Part shown: positions 27,540 through 36,847 of the stretch, piece by piece | How positions within the stretch are numbered: the stretch's first letter is position 1 | How the letters are laid out: each line of letters begins with the position of its first letter | DNA from: an uncultured Porphyromonadaceae bacterium | Lineage (GTDB): Bacteria > Bacteroidota > Bacteroidia > Bacteroidales > Porphyromonadaceae | Length of the DNA: 64,000 nt | Assembly: GCA_947253625.1 (NCBI GenBank) | Contig: CAMYAB010000001.1 | Location: forward strand, 248,001-312,000 | Direction: 5' to 3' | The notes under the pieces: generated by a model | What the model saw: the letters and a program-made list of their open reading frames with translations, nothing else | The model's database searches: none | Told to the model about the DNA's origin: nothing | Made by a program: the position numbers and the translations under genes

Positions 27540-28871
27540 TTATTTTCTTGAACGAATAATCCCGCCCACAATCTGTTTTCCTTGTCGGATACGATCCAAT
27601 AGCGGACGATTGGCTGGACATGTATAGCTACAGCTGCCGCACTCTATACAATCCATTATATGATTTTTCTCTAGGGTTTCCCAGTCTTTGAAAACCGTAT
27701 CTCTCATTAGGAAGGCTGGGTTGAGCCCCATAGGACAAACATTTACGCACTTGGCACAACGAATACAGTTTCTCATTGGCTTGCGCTTTGTCTCCTTTTC
27801 ATCAAGGAATAGGATTCCACTGGTTCCTTTAGTGACCGGCACCCCCTCCTCTACCAAAGCCTTTCCCATCATGGGGCCTCCGCTGATTATTTTCGCGGTA
27901 CCCTCAGGTACGCCCCCGGACATTTCGATAAGTTCGGAGGCTGAGGTTCCCAACCTGACAAGATAGTTGGCCGGCTGTGCAAGGTGTTTTCCTGTCACCG
28001 TGACGACTCGCTCAATGAGCGGTTTATTCTTTTGTACCGCCTCATATATAGCATAGACCGTGCCTATATTTTGGACAATTGCCCCCACAGAGATTGGGAG
28101 CTGTCCACTCTTCACTTGCCGATGTAGGACAGCATCTATCAACTGTTTTTCTCCTCCCTGTGGGTACTTTACCTTGAGTGGTTGGACCTCAATCCCTGAG
28201 TACTCCTGTGCAAGCTCCGAGAGGTGCTGTATTGCATCCGGCTTATTCTCTTCTATGGCTATTACTACTCGCCCGACCCCCGTAGCTTTCATCAGGGCTG
28301 TTGCGCCGATCAGGATCTGCTCACCCTTTTCCAGCATGAGACGGTGGTCGGCAGTCAAGTATGGCTCACACTCCACGCCATTGACAATGATCACTTCGGG
28401 GGTCATTCCTTTTGGGGGAGTGAGCTTCACGTTTGTCGGAAATGTGGCACCTCCCATTCCCACAATTCCACACTCATTGATGCGAGAGACGATATCCTCC
28501 GCTGCAAGCTTCACCTCTTTTTCCAGGGTTTCGCTCCTGTCTATCCCTTCTTCCCATACATCCTCACCATCGGACTTGATCGTAATGACGGTTTTTTTGT
28601 ACCCGGATGCATCAACCACCTCCTCGATCTTGTGTACTTTTCCGGATATGGATGCATGTATATTTGCAGATACAAAACCGGCAGACTTGGCAATCAAGGT
28701 TCCTACCTTCACGGCATCCCCCCTTTTTACCACAGGCACAGCCGGTGCACCAATGTGTTGCGAAATCGGAATCTGCACACTCTCGGGAAGAGGCAGTGCC
28801 ACAATAGGGGTACCGGACGATAGCTTATTGGCACACGGGTGAATACCCCCTATCCTAAAAGTCTTAGCCAT
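27540..28871 (-). CDS. rnfC: RNF complex subunit RnfC
   Basis: 443 residues. The N-terminal RnfC barrel is followed by the NADH/FMN-binding Rossmann-like domain (GMGGATFPTNVK at about 137-148) and a C-terminal ferredoxin domain with two CX2CX2CX3C clusters: CIRCAKCVNVCP and CIECGSCSYTCP. It is the peripheral NAD(H)-reacting subunit. The length is the short form, without the long C-terminal repeat extension seen in E. coli RsxC. Confidence 0.97.
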   Translation of the reverse strand: MAKTFRIGGIHPCANKLSSGTPIVALPLPESVQIPISQHIGAPAVPVVKRGDAVKVGTLIAKSAGFVSANIHASISGKVHKIEEVVDASGYKKTVITIKSDGEDVWEEGIDRSETLEKEVKLAAEDIVSRINECGIVGMGGATFPTNVKLTPPKGMTPEVIIVNGVECEPYLTADHRLMLEKGEQILIGATALMKATGVGRVVIAIEENKPDAIQHLSELAQEYSGIEVQPLKVKYPQGGEKQLIDAVLHRQVKSGQLPISVGAIVQNIGTVYAIYEAVQKNKPLIERVVTVTGKHLAQPANYLVRLGTSASELIEMSGGVPEGTAKIISGGPMMGKALVEEGVPVTKGTSGILFLDEKETKRKPMRNCIRCAKCVNVCPMGLNPAFLMRDTVFKDWETLEKNHIMDCIECGSCSYTCPANRPLLDRIRQGKQIVGGIIRSRK

Positions 28872-28931
28872 AGATATTTTAGTATCGATTTTTCAGATTA
28901 CTCACTTGCGTATTTACCTATTCCCTAAAGT

Positions 28932-29798
28932 CTACGATAGGGTCACCTCCTCCGCTTTCGCTTTTTCTTGCTCAACTTTCTTGGGAAGCGGGAAATTGAG
29001 TTCATGTATTGCGGATGTAGGACAAACAGTGGCACACTTACGGCACTGTCGGCACTTGACATCATCTATATAGGCCAGATTGTTCTTTATCTCAATAGCC
29101 TCAAACTCACACTGCTTGAAACACATACCACAGCCAATACAAGATACCGCACACGCTTTTTTGGCGACAGGGCCTTTTTCTTGGTTCATGCAGGCCACAT
29201 ATATCCGCCTGTTTTTGCGTCCCTTCTTTCGTAGCTGCAGAATCATCTTGGGGCACGTCTTCACGCACGCACCACAAGCAGTACACTTATCATCATCCAC
29301 CACGGGTAGCCCGGTGATAGGATCCATATGTATGGCATCAAAGTCGCACACCAGTGTACAGTCCCCCATGCCGTAGCATCCCCACGAACATCCGGTCTCT
29401 CCACCATACAGTTGCGCAGCGATTGCACAGGAGTGAACACCGTCATACAGGTTGGTACGAGGCCTATTCGCACAACTCCCATTACAGCGCACGACCGCCA
29501 CTTTGGGATCCTCCTTCTTCACTGAGCGTCCAAGGACTTCAGCCACTCCGGCCATTGTATCATTTCCCCCTACCGTACAAAAAAGCCCATCCAGAGTCTC
29601 CGATTCCACACAAGCTTTGGCAAAGCCTGCACACCCCGGGTAGCCACACCCTCCACAATTTGCCTGAGGCAACAAAGCATTTACTTCGCCTATCCGAGGA
29701 TCCTCAACTACCCTGAAGTGTTTCGCCACGGTAAACAACAAAACCGAGCTAATGGCTCCGACTAGTGACAGAAAAAGTATTGTTATTCCAACAACCAT
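28932..29798 (-). CDS. rnfB: RNF complex subunit RnfB (ferredoxin-type)
   Basis: 288 residues. An N-terminal membrane helix precedes a four-cysteine domain (CGGCGYPGC) and several [4Fe-4S] motifs: CTACGACVKTCP, CIGCGMCFKQC and CRQCRKCATVCP. It accepts electrons from reduced ferredoxin and feeds them into the complex. The number of clusters is higher than in E. coli RsxB and matches Bacteroides and clostridial forms. It is the first structural rnf gene, 43 nt after rseC. Confidence 0.96.
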   Translation of the reverse strand: MVVGITILFLSLVGAISSVLLFTVAKHFRVVEDPRIGEVNALLPQANCGGCGYPGCAGFAKACVESETLDGLFCTVGGNDTMAGVAEVLGRSVKKEDPKVAVVRCNGSCANRPRTNLYDGVHSCAIAAQLYGGETGCSWGCYGMGDCTLVCDFDAIHMDPITGLPVVDDDKCTACGACVKTCPKMILQLRKKGRKNRRIYVACMNQEKGPVAKKACAVSCIGCGMCFKQCEFEAIEIKNNLAYIDDVKCRQCRKCATVCPTSAIHELNFPLPKKVEQEKAKAEEVTLS

Positions 29799-29841
29799 GA
29801 GTGAATATTTCTTGTTTGTTTTTATTTCGTCAAAGTGAGGA

Positions 29842-30258
29842 CTAGAGTCGTTGCTCTACAGGCTCAGCCCAAAACACAAGTTTGCGATCAATATACCCAC
29901 GACAAAGATACACCCCTCCCCAATACATCAATAGCAGAGCAAGCAATACCAACGCAATCGCTAGGTCTTGTACAGCACAACCAGTGAGTACAACAGCCAC
30001 AATCAACATCAAAGCCAGTGGTGCCACAAAGGCAAGCAATACCGCCCTCAGGGTCATACTCTCCTTGGCGACCAACAACACAGTATCACCCACCTTCACT
30101 CCGTCGGGATAGTCTCTGACAGAGACCATGCGCTCGCAAGACTCATGCGATGTACAGGCCGCACGAGCATGACAGCCACTACAGGCAGACTGCTGAATCA
30201 CCCGTACATCTATTCCCCCCGCATGCACCCCGCATACAATTCCTTTTACGGCATCCAT
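29842..30258 (-). CDS. rseC: SoxR-reducing system / RseC family membrane protein
   Basis: 138 residues. An N-terminal cytoplasmic domain has four cysteines (C26, C29, C35, C41 in CSGCHARAACTSHESC), followed by two membrane helices (about 75-95 and 98-118). RseC-like proteins accompany rnf operons in Bacteroidetes and gammaproteobacteria; their role in assembly or reduction of a partner is not firmly established. It heads the rnf operon here, with a promoter-like box about 125 nt upstream. Confidence 0.9.
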   Translation of the reverse strand: MDAVKGIVCGVHAGGIDVRVIQQSACSGCHARAACTSHESCERMVSVRDYPDGVKVGDTVLLVAKESMTLRAVLLAFVAPLALMLIVAVVLTGCAVQDLAIALVLLALLLMYWGGVYLCRGYIDRKLVFWAEPVEQRL

Positions 30259-30382
30259 ACTAAGTTCAAACCCAACACAGCGCTCAAAATCATCATCGGC
30301 TCATTTCACGATAGCACGATCAATAGCGCTATATTTGCTTTGTGGTCTTAATACCCATTTGTAGGTATTTCTTTACTCCGTG

Positions 30383-30390
30383 CAAAAGTA
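30383..30390 (-). promoter_or_regulatory. Candidate -7 box for the rseC-rnf operon
   Basis: Minus-strand TACTTTTG, 125 nt upstream of the rseC ATG. It matches TAnnTTTG; a TTG lies 24 nt further upstream, slightly beyond the usual spacing. Confidence 0.45.
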
Positions 30391-30472
30391 CCTATTTTTT
30401 ACAACAAACAGGCCCAATGAAAATGCCCCCTTGCATTGTCTGTACTTTTTTCTTTTATGGAACAAAGCAATC

Positions 30473-30538
30473 GCCTCTATCCGTGAAAAGTTTTGCTTCT
30501 ATCCGTGAAACTGATCGCTTCTATCCGTGAAAAAACCG
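30473..30538. repeat. Array B: three tandem 22-bp units, GCTTCTATCCGTGAAA core
   Basis: Units start at 30473, 30495 and 30517, exactly 22 bp apart, each beginning G(C/T)YTCTATCCGTGAAA followed by six variable bases. Between units the sequence GAAAC-n5-GCTTC is an imperfect palindrome, giving the same palindrome-plus-spacer layout as array A. The block is an inverted, diverged copy of array C at 39.2 kb, including the shared inter-unit sequence AAGTTTTGC. Confidence 0.9.
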
Positions 30539-30590
30539 AACAAACACAACATATTGTATTTCAATATATTATAAGCGTTTTGTTTTCCCA

Positions 30591-30610
30591 TGAAAAACAG
30601 GCGTTTTTCA
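30591..30610. promoter_or_regulatory. Perfect inverted repeat upstream of the glycogen operon promoter (possible operator)
   Basis: TGAAAAAC and GTTTTTCA are exact complements around the 4-nt centre AGGC. It lies about 40 bp upstream of the -33 element of the debranching-enzyme promoter. There is no T-run, so it is more likely a protein-binding site than a terminator. Its function is inferred from position only. Confidence 0.4.
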
Positions 30611-30648
30611 CACGGTAAAGGGTGTCTCATTGAGAAAAGAGCTTTCAC

Positions 30649-30679
30649 TTGATTATTTCAGGAAATAACGGTACTTTTG
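30649..30679 (+). promoter_or_regulatory. Promoter of the glycogen operon
   Basis: TTG (30649-30651), 20 nt, then TACTTTTG (30672-30679): a good match to the Bacteroidetes promoter consensus on the plus strand, upstream of the debranching enzyme gene. Confidence 0.6.
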
Positions 30680-30824
30680 GTGTGTATGGTGTACTAATAT
30701 ATGCCCTTTAATCACAAGTGTAATGACGGACACGACCGAACATTCATATGAAGGACGAGAAATACACTCTCAAAAAAGCATAACAAATGACACCTGGACT
30801 GTGTCCCCGATAAATAACATACCT

Positions 30825-32864
30825 ATGAGCTACCTAAAATTTGATCGAGCCATAATGACCAATCTTCGCGAAGCCCTTGACAAAGAAGTCCTTCGGCGAA
30901 ACGACAGGGGGGCGATAATGTGTACCACTCTCGTAGGTTGCAACACACGAAAGTATCATGGAATGTTGATTGTTCCGGATTTCAATGCCGGGAACCCCGC
31001 TCGCCTACTGCTATCCTCGCTAGATGAGACGGTCATCCAGCACGGTGCGGAGTTCAACCTTGCGGTACATAAATACACCGGTGACCACTTCAGCCCCAAT
31101 GGGCACAAATACATTCGAGAGTTTTCGGATGACAAAAGCATCAAATACATTTACCGGGTCGGAGGAGTAATACTATCCAAAGAGATTATCCTTGCTGCGG
31201 ACAAAAACCAATTGCTTGTCAAATACAAGTTGCTTGAGGCACACTCTGATACCACCCTGCGGCTTCGGCCGTTCTTGGCGTTCAGGACCGTTCGCGAACT
31301 GACGCATGAAAACCCGGCGATTGATTGGTCTTACACAAAGGAGGATCAGGGTCTGTCTCTTTGTCTCTACGATGGATTTCCGAGACTCTACATGCAACTT
31401 TCAAAAAACGATGTAACCTGGAACCATCAACCTCTGTGGTACAAAAACTTCTTTTATGACAAGGAGTTCATTCGTGGAAATCCATGTACAGAAGACCTTC
31501 CAACCCCGGGATACTTTGAATTTGGCATAAAGAAAGGAGAAGAAATCATTTTCTCAGCATGCGATACAGCGATAGACAGTGCATCGCTCAAGCAGTGCTA
31601 TATGAACGCATATGAAGCAGCCAAGCCTATTGAGACCTATGTGGACTGTCTAAAAAATGCCGTGACACAATGTATCTTCAAACCCGATGATGAGCACACG
31701 TACCTTATCGCCGGGAGCCCTTGGTTTGGGCCACGCATGCGTGACACACTGGTGAGCTTGACAGCCGCAAGCTTCGGGACCGGTAACCCTCAACTTTATG
31801 ACGAAGTGATGGCGACCATCATACCAGCCCTATGGAGCTACCTAGATGAGGGTAAGGAAGATGCCATCATCAAGGGAATATCACAACCCGACTCAATACT
31901 GTGGCTGGTCAACTGCATACAGGACTACTACCGCTGGGAAGGTACAGAAAAGACACTCACCAAATATGGAGACACGATCAAGCGTGCGATGAACTATATC
32001 TGGGAAAACAAAATACCCATGATGGAGGTGCGAGAAAACACACTACTCTATGCCGAGCCATCAGAACTATCGGAGCCTATCACATGGATGGACAACACCA
32101 TTGATGGCTGGCCCGTGGTAGATCGACGTGGCTACATAGTGGAGTACAATGCTTTGTGGTACAACAACCTTTGTTTTTACCGAAACATTTTTGACCTGAA
32201 AGATCCGCACTTGGACGACTATATTGATCGCGTGTCAGAAAGTTTTGTCAGAGTTTTTGTCAACGAGCATGATTACCTCTTTGACTATGTTGCTGACAAC
32301 AAACCAACAGACTGGAGCGTCCGACCTAACCAGATCTTTGCAGCCGGACTTTCGTACTCCCCCCTTTCGCGCAAACTGCAACGTACGGTCCTAGACATCG
32401 TCACGCGCGAACTAAAAACGCCAAAAGGGCTCCGGACACTCAGTCCCAAGAGCCCCTACTACAAAGGGTACCTAAGTGGTGCCATCAACGATCGTAGATA
32501 TGCCTATATGCAGGGCGGAGTCTGGCCATGGCTTATCTACTACTACCTTGGTGCATACCTCAAGCTTTTTAGGCGCGAAGGGATTAATTTCGTGGATAGG
32601 ATGCTGATACCATTTGAGGAGGAGGCTAGATTTCATGGCATATCGTGTGTCTCTGAAATGTATGATGGTACACCACCTTATAGCGGAAGGGGTGCGATAT
32701 CGTTCCTGATGAGCCTGACCGCAATTCTAAGAATCCGGACACGAATAGATGAGTATTTAAGTCAAGGAACTGAAGATATTTTTAACCTAAGTCTTACGAG
32801 CCACCACGTCTCCTCTCCTGATCACAATAAGGCTCGGAGTACAGATCACGAAAAACAGGAATAG
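30825..32864 (+). CDS. Glycogen debranching enzyme (amylo-alpha-1,6-glucosidase, GH133-like)
   Basis: 679 residues from MSYLKFDRA, which matches the start I recall for Bacteroidetes homologues; an in-frame ATG at 30723 would add 34 residues of less conserved character. The N-terminal domain has TLVGCNTRKYHGMLIVP; the C-terminal alpha/alpha toroid (about 270-640) has WMDNTIDGWPVVDRRGY and SVRPNQIFA, where the catalytic acids of archaeal-type debranching enzymes reside. It removes alpha-1,6 branches from glycogen in the cytoplasm. It is the first of the conserved Bacteroidetes trio with the GT4 and GH57 genes, 2 nt before the former. Confidence 0.92.
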   Translation: MSYLKFDRAIMTNLREALDKEVLRRNDRGAIMCTTLVGCNTRKYHGMLIVPDFNAGNPARLLLSSLDETVIQHGAEFNLAVHKYTGDHFSPNGHKYIREFSDDKSIKYIYRVGGVILSKEIILAADKNQLLVKYKLLEAHSDTTLRLRPFLAFRTVRELTHENPAIDWSYTKEDQGLSLCLYDGFPRLYMQLSKNDVTWNHQPLWYKNFFYDKEFIRGNPCTEDLPTPGYFEFGIKKGEEIIFSACDTAIDSASLKQCYMNAYEAAKPIETYVDCLKNAVTQCIFKPDDEHTYLIAGSPWFGPRMRDTLVSLTAASFGTGNPQLYDEVMATIIPALWSYLDEGKEDAIIKGISQPDSILWLVNCIQDYYRWEGTEKTLTKYGDTIKRAMNYIWENKIPMMEVRENTLLYAEPSELSEPITWMDNTIDGWPVVDRRGYIVEYNALWYNNLCFYRNIFDLKDPHLDDYIDRVSESFVRVFVNEHDYLFDYVADNKPTDWSVRPNQIFAAGLSYSPLSRKLQRTVLDIVTRELKTPKGLRTLSPKSPYYKGYLSGAINDRRYAYMQGGVWPWLIYYYLGAYLKLFRREGINFVDRMLIPFEEEARFHGISCVSEMYDGTPPYSGRGAISFLMSLTAILRIRTRIDEYLSQGTEDIFNLSLTSHHVSSPDHNKARSTDHEKQE

Positions 32865-32866
32865 TA

Positions 32867-34132
32867 ATGAGAGCATTGATGTTTGGCTGGGAGTTTCCTC
32901 CTCACATATCGGGTGGATTGGGGACGGCTAGCTATGGACTGACAAAAGGATTGGCTGAGCAACCTGACGTGGACATAACGTTCGTGATGCCACGCCCATC
33001 CGGCGATGAGGACACTTCGTTTATGCGAATTATTGGGGCATCAGAGGTTCCTATTGTCTACCGAGATGTCCCATACGACTACGTACAAGAGCGGATCGGA
33101 AAAGTCATGGACCCTGAGCTATACTATAGACTCCGGGATCATATCTATGCGGACTTTAGCTACATGCTAACGAATGATCTTGGTTGCATAGAGTTTTCGG
33201 GAAGGTACCTTGACAACCTATATGACGAGATCAACAATTACTCAATTGTTGCCGGAGTCATTGCTCGCTCAGAGCACTATGACATCATTCATGCTCATGA
33301 CTGGCTAACCTATCCATCCGGGATTCACGCCAAACAAGTGCTGGGGGTTCCACTTGTCGTACATGTGCATGCGACCGACTTTGATCGTAGCAGAGGAAAT
33401 GTAAACCCACGAGTCTATGCCATTGAAAAAGACGGAATGGATCACGCTGACCACATCATGTGCGTAAGCGAACTTACGCGCCAAACCGTCATTGAGAAAT
33501 ACCACCAAGACCCCAGAAAAGTCACAGCTGTACACAATGCAGTCACCCCTCTAGATCCCTCTATCCTTGCAATCCAAGACAAGAAAGGAGTAAAGGATAA
33601 AGTAATCACCTTTTTAGGGCGAATAACGATGCAAAAAGGGCCAGAGTTTTTTGTGGAAGCAGCAAGTCGCGTCCTACAACAAACAGAAAACGTAAGATTT
33701 GTAATGGCTGGCAGTGGGGATATGATGAATGATATGATAACCTTAGCCGCTGAACGGGGTATATCCGACCGCTTCCACTTTACCGGCTTCATGAGAGGAC
33801 GGCAGGTGTACGAGATCTACAAGGCAAGCGATGTGTATGTGATGCCATCCGTTTCTGAGCCATTCGGGATATCCCCTTTGGAGGCTATGCAGTGTGGCAT
33901 CCCCTGTATTATATCCAAGCAGAGTGGCTGTGCCGAGATCCTAAAGTACGCTATAAAGGTAGACTACTGGGATGTAGAGGAGCTGGCCAATGCTATGTAC
34001 GGCCTTGTCTCATATCCGGCCTTGCATGAATTCCTATCAACAAAAGGCCTGGAGGAGGTAAACAAGATAACCTGGACAAAAGTAGGAGAGAAAATAAGAA
34101 ACATATACGATAGCCTAATCATCAAGCACTAA
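32867..34132 (+). CDS. GT4 glycosyltransferase, probable glycogen (alpha-glucan) synthase
   Basis: 421 residues, GT-B fold. The N-terminal FGWEFPPHISGGLGTASYGL contains the GGLG donor-binding loop, HAHDWLTYP lies in the first domain, and the nucleotide-sugar site E331/E339 is in the EPFGISPLEAM motif of the second domain. In Bacteroidetes this gene sits between debranching enzyme and GH57 and is thought to elongate glycogen. The donor (UDP- or ADP-glucose) cannot be read from the sequence, and no glgC lies in the window. Confidence 0.88.
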   Translation: MRALMFGWEFPPHISGGLGTASYGLTKGLAEQPDVDITFVMPRPSGDEDTSFMRIIGASEVPIVYRDVPYDYVQERIGKVMDPELYYRLRDHIYADFSYMLTNDLGCIEFSGRYLDNLYDEINNYSIVAGVIARSEHYDIIHAHDWLTYPSGIHAKQVLGVPLVVHVHATDFDRSRGNVNPRVYAIEKDGMDHADHIMCVSELTRQTVIEKYHQDPRKVTAVHNAVTPLDPSILAIQDKKGVKDKVITFLGRITMQKGPEFFVEAASRVLQQTENVRFVMAGSGDMMNDMITLAAERGISDRFHFTGFMRGRQVYEIYKASDVYVMPSVSEPFGISPLEAMQCGIPCIISKQSGCAEILKYAIKVDYWDVEELANAMYGLVSYPALHEFLSTKGLEEVNKITWTKVGEKIRNIYDSLIIKH

Positions 34133-34172
34133 CTGCTGAATAGGCAAGAGTAACAATATACTGGATGGTACC

Positions 34173-35522
34173 ATGACAACAAGCAACAAGAACATTAGTT
34201 TTGTATTTCAAGTACACCAACCATTTCGACTAAAGCGCTACCGCTTCTTCGATATAGGCAATGACCACTACTACTTTGACGACTTCCTAAACGAAGATAT
34301 CTTCCGACGTATAGCAGAGCAATCCTATATACCGGCCAATAAAATGCTCCTTCAGATGATCAAAGATAGTGGATATCGTTTCCGAGTGGCTTTTGCAATA
34401 TCCGGTGTGGCCTTGGACCAGATCGAAATGTATGCTCCTGAGCTTATTGACAGCTTCACAGAACTCGCCAAGACCGGCTGTGTGGAGTTTCTAGGCGAAA
34501 CATATGCACACTCTCTGGCATCCTTAGCAGAGGACAAGAAGGAATTTCGGACTCAAGTAGAGCAACATGCCAATAAGGTTGAACTCATGTTCGGACAGAG
34601 GCCACAAATCTTTAGAAATTCAGAGCTAATATACGACGACTCTATCGGCCAAAGCATTTTTGACATGGGATTCAAAGGAGTAATCACAGAGGGAGCCAAG
34701 CATGTACTAGGATGGAAGAGCCCGAACAAAGTCTACAAAAGTGCGGCTACCTCAGATCTAAAGATCCTACTGCGTAACGCTCGCCTAACAGAGGACATCT
34801 CCAAGAACTTTTGCAACTACGGATGGAATGAATACCCACTTACCGCTGACAAGTATGCAGCGTGGATTGCAAAAGACCTCCAAGAAGGTGATGTAGTCAA
34901 CATAGACATGAGCTACGATGTCATCGGATCCGGTAATCCCTCCGACTCAGGTATCTTTGACTTCTTCCGTGCACTACCGGCATATCTAGGACGAGAGGGT
35001 ATAGGCTTTGCCACCCCATCCGACTCAATCAAGAGCCTTCAACCCAAAGACACACTCTCAATTCCCGACACGATCTCATGGTCCGAAGAAGAAAAAAACA
35101 CCAATAGTTGGCTGGGAAATGTGATACAGCGAGAAGCATTCAACAAGACCCAAGAGTTTGCAGAGCGCACGCGCCTTTCCAAAAATAGAAGATTGCTTCA
35201 GGATTGGACTTACCTACAAAGTAGTGACCACTTTTACTACATGTCCTCAGAAGCCGGAGACGTCAGGCTATTTAGCCCATACGACAATGAGTATGAAGCG
35301 TTCAACAACTATATGAACGTCATTAGCGACTTTCACCTACGTGTAGAAGAGCAATACCCAAGCTCTATCGAGAATGAGGAACTAAATGCCCTATTGATCA
35401 CCATTCAAAACCAAGGAGATGAGATCTCTGAGCTCAAACAAAAGGTAAAACAGCTTGAAGCAGAGAAAAAGCTAACCACCAAAAAGGGAGGCAAACAAAG
35501 TGAAAAAGATCGATTGGGCTAA
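34173..35522 (+). CDS. GH57 family alpha-amylase / glucanotransferase
   Basis: 449 residues. GH57 motif 1 is present (FQVHQPFR, H15-Q16-P17), as are GETYAHSL (motif 2-like) and FRNSELIYDD. The catalytic domain covers about 1-390. A short coiled coil and a lysine-rich tail (about 405-449) follow. GH57 enzymes of this group cut or transfer alpha-1,4-glucan chains inside the cell. It is the third gene of the glycogen trio. The last 23 nt overlap the start of ilvE. Confidence 0.88.
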   Translation: MTTSNKNISFVFQVHQPFRLKRYRFFDIGNDHYYFDDFLNEDIFRRIAEQSYIPANKMLLQMIKDSGYRFRVAFAISGVALDQIEMYAPELIDSFTELAKTGCVEFLGETYAHSLASLAEDKKEFRTQVEQHANKVELMFGQRPQIFRNSELIYDDSIGQSIFDMGFKGVITEGAKHVLGWKSPNKVYKSAATSDLKILLRNARLTEDISKNFCNYGWNEYPLTADKYAAWIAKDLQEGDVVNIDMSYDVIGSGNPSDSGIFDFFRALPAYLGREGIGFATPSDSIKSLQPKDTLSIPDTISWSEEEKNTNSWLGNVIQREAFNKTQEFAERTRLSKNRRLLQDWTYLQSSDHFYYMSSEAGDVRLFSPYDNEYEAFNNYMNVISDFHLRVEEQYPSSIENEELNALLITIQNQGDEISELKQKVKQLEAEKKLTTKKGGKQSEKDRLG

Positions 35523-36522
35523 TCTTGGGTTTGGTTATTATCCTACCGATTACAATATAAGGTGTTGCTACAAGGATGGCAGATGGGGTGACCTTGAAGT
35601 GTCCTCCGACCCAACCATAAGCATACATATGGCGGCGACATGCCTTCATTACGGCCAAGAGGCATTTGAGGGCTTGAAAGCATACAGGGGAAGTGACAAC
35701 CAGGTCAGACTATTCCGTGTGGAAGAAAACGCCAAGCGGCTAAGACGCTCGTGCGAAGGGATTATGATGCCTCCATTTCCCGAAAAAACATTTATTAAAG
35801 CAGTAAAATTATTAGTCAAAAAAAACATAGACTACGTACCTCCCTACGAAAGTGGAGCATCACTTTATATTCGTCCTTTGGTCATAGGGATCGGAGCCCA
35901 CGTAGGCGTCAGTCCGGCCATTGAGTATATGATGGTCATGTTTGCAAGTCCGGTAGGTCCATACTTCAAAGATGGGTTTAGTCCCACACCAATGGCGATT
36001 GTGCGTGGTTATGACCGTGCGGCACCTCTCGGAACCGGTGCAATAAAGGTTGGTGGCAACTATGCTGCAGGACTAAAAAGCGGGGCAATAGTTCACAAAA
36101 GAGGCTACTCTGCAGTTGTTTTCTTGGACTCCAAAGAGAAGGAGTACATAGATGAGTGTGGAGCAGCCAATTTTTTTGGGATCAAAGGCAACAAGTACAT
36201 TACCCCAAAGTCAGCATCCATTCTTCCGTCCATTACCAATAAAAGCCTGATGCAAATAGCCAAAGACTTAGGGATGGAAGTTGAACATCGACCGGTGCAC
36301 GTATCGGAACTATCCGAATTTGATGAAGCCGGAGCGTGTGGCACGGCCGCGGTCATCTGTCCAATACTCAAGATAGACGATCTAGACACCGGGCAGTCAT
36401 ATACTTTCTCCAAAAGTGGCAAGGCCGGTCCAATCAGCACAGTACTGTACAAAACCCTTCTCAGAATACAGCATGGAGACGTGGTAGATACTCATGGTTG
36501 GGTCACCATCGTTGAGCCATAG
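35500..36522 (+). CDS. ilvE: Branched-chain amino acid aminotransferase
   Basis: 340 residues with a GTG start inside the end of the GH57 gene. A GGGAGG Shine-Dalgarno-like sequence sits just upstream, which is unusual in this window and supports the start. The PLP lysine is K183 in GTGAIKVGGNYAAG, and the phosphate-binding segments EAFEGLKAYRG and GACGTAAVI are present. It transfers amino groups between glutamate and branched-chain 2-oxo acids. Whether the overlap with the glycogen genes has a regulatory meaning is unknown. Confidence 0.94.
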   Translation: MKKIDWANLGFGYYPTDYNIRCCYKDGRWGDLEVSSDPTISIHMAATCLHYGQEAFEGLKAYRGSDNQVRLFRVEENAKRLRRSCEGIMMPPFPEKTFIKAVKLLVKKNIDYVPPYESGASLYIRPLVIGIGAHVGVSPAIEYMMVMFASPVGPYFKDGFSPTPMAIVRGYDRAAPLGTGAIKVGGNYAAGLKSGAIVHKRGYSAVVFLDSKEKEYIDECGAANFFGIKGNKYITPKSASILPSITNKSLMQIAKDLGMEVEHRPVHVSELSEFDEAGACGTAAVICPILKIDDLDTGQSYTFSKSGKAGPISTVLYKTLLRIQHGDVVDTHGWVTIVEP

Positions 36523-36656
36523 TAGGAGTCGTTGAAAAGTCGGGGAGGAACAAGCATCCATTTTTCCGAGAGACTTTGAATGATTTTCCGATAAAACACC
36601 TTCACGCAGTAGACGCAAGTAAAAATAGCCGCAAACATTACTTCGTTGCGACACAA

Positions 36657-36696
36657 AAGGAATGCCTTCGGAGAACCTACTCCGAAGGCATTCCTT
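36657..36696 (-). terminator. Terminator of tRNA-Met (convergent with ilvE)
   Basis: A perfect 17-bp stem (36657-36673 with 36680-36696; AAGGAATGCCTTCGGAG) with a 6-nt loop. On the minus strand the stem ends in TTCCTTTTGTG, so it closes the serB-Dabb-yraN-tRNA unit. Confidence 0.85.
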
Positions 36697-36705
36697 ACTT
36701 CAACG

Positions 36706-36779
36706 TAGCGAGAGCGGGGTACGATCCCGCGACCTCAGGATTATGAATCCTGCGCTCTAACCAACTGAGCTATCTCGCC
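36706..36779 (-). tRNA. tRNA-Met (anticodon CAT)
   Basis: 74 nt on the minus strand: acceptor GGCGAGA pairs with TCTCGCT, the D-loop reads AGCTCAGTTGGTTAGAGC, the anticodon loop TTCATAA lies within CAGGA/TCCTG, and the T-arm GCGGG-ATCGTAC-CCCGC is present. The CAT anticodon could also be tRNA-fMet or the lysidine-modified tRNA-Ile; the AGGATTCATAATCCT arm is the usual elongator Met form. The discriminator A is followed by CGT, so CCA is added after transcription. Confidence 0.93.
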
Positions 36780-36847
36780 ATCCTACCTACCCCCTTGCTT
36801 GAGTGCAAAGGTAACAAAACTTTTTCTGCCAAGCAAAAGAATGAAGA

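Larger units (their letters stand above)
30259..30671. other. Divergent intergenic region between rseC-rnf and the glycogen operon
   Basis: No credible gene. It holds the rnf promoter box (30383-30390), array B (30473-30538), a small AT-rich inverted repeat ATATTG/CAATAT (30551-30567), and a perfect TGAAAAAC/GTTTTTCA hairpin (30591-30610) just upstream of the glycogen promoter. Confidence 0.7.

Noticed and set aside
28060..28842. Long open frame antisense to rnfC (260 codons)
   Set aside because: It lies wholly within rnfC on the opposite strand; rnfC has all expected iron-sulfur motifs, and the antisense translation is rich in Ser, Thr, Pro and Cys without domain features.
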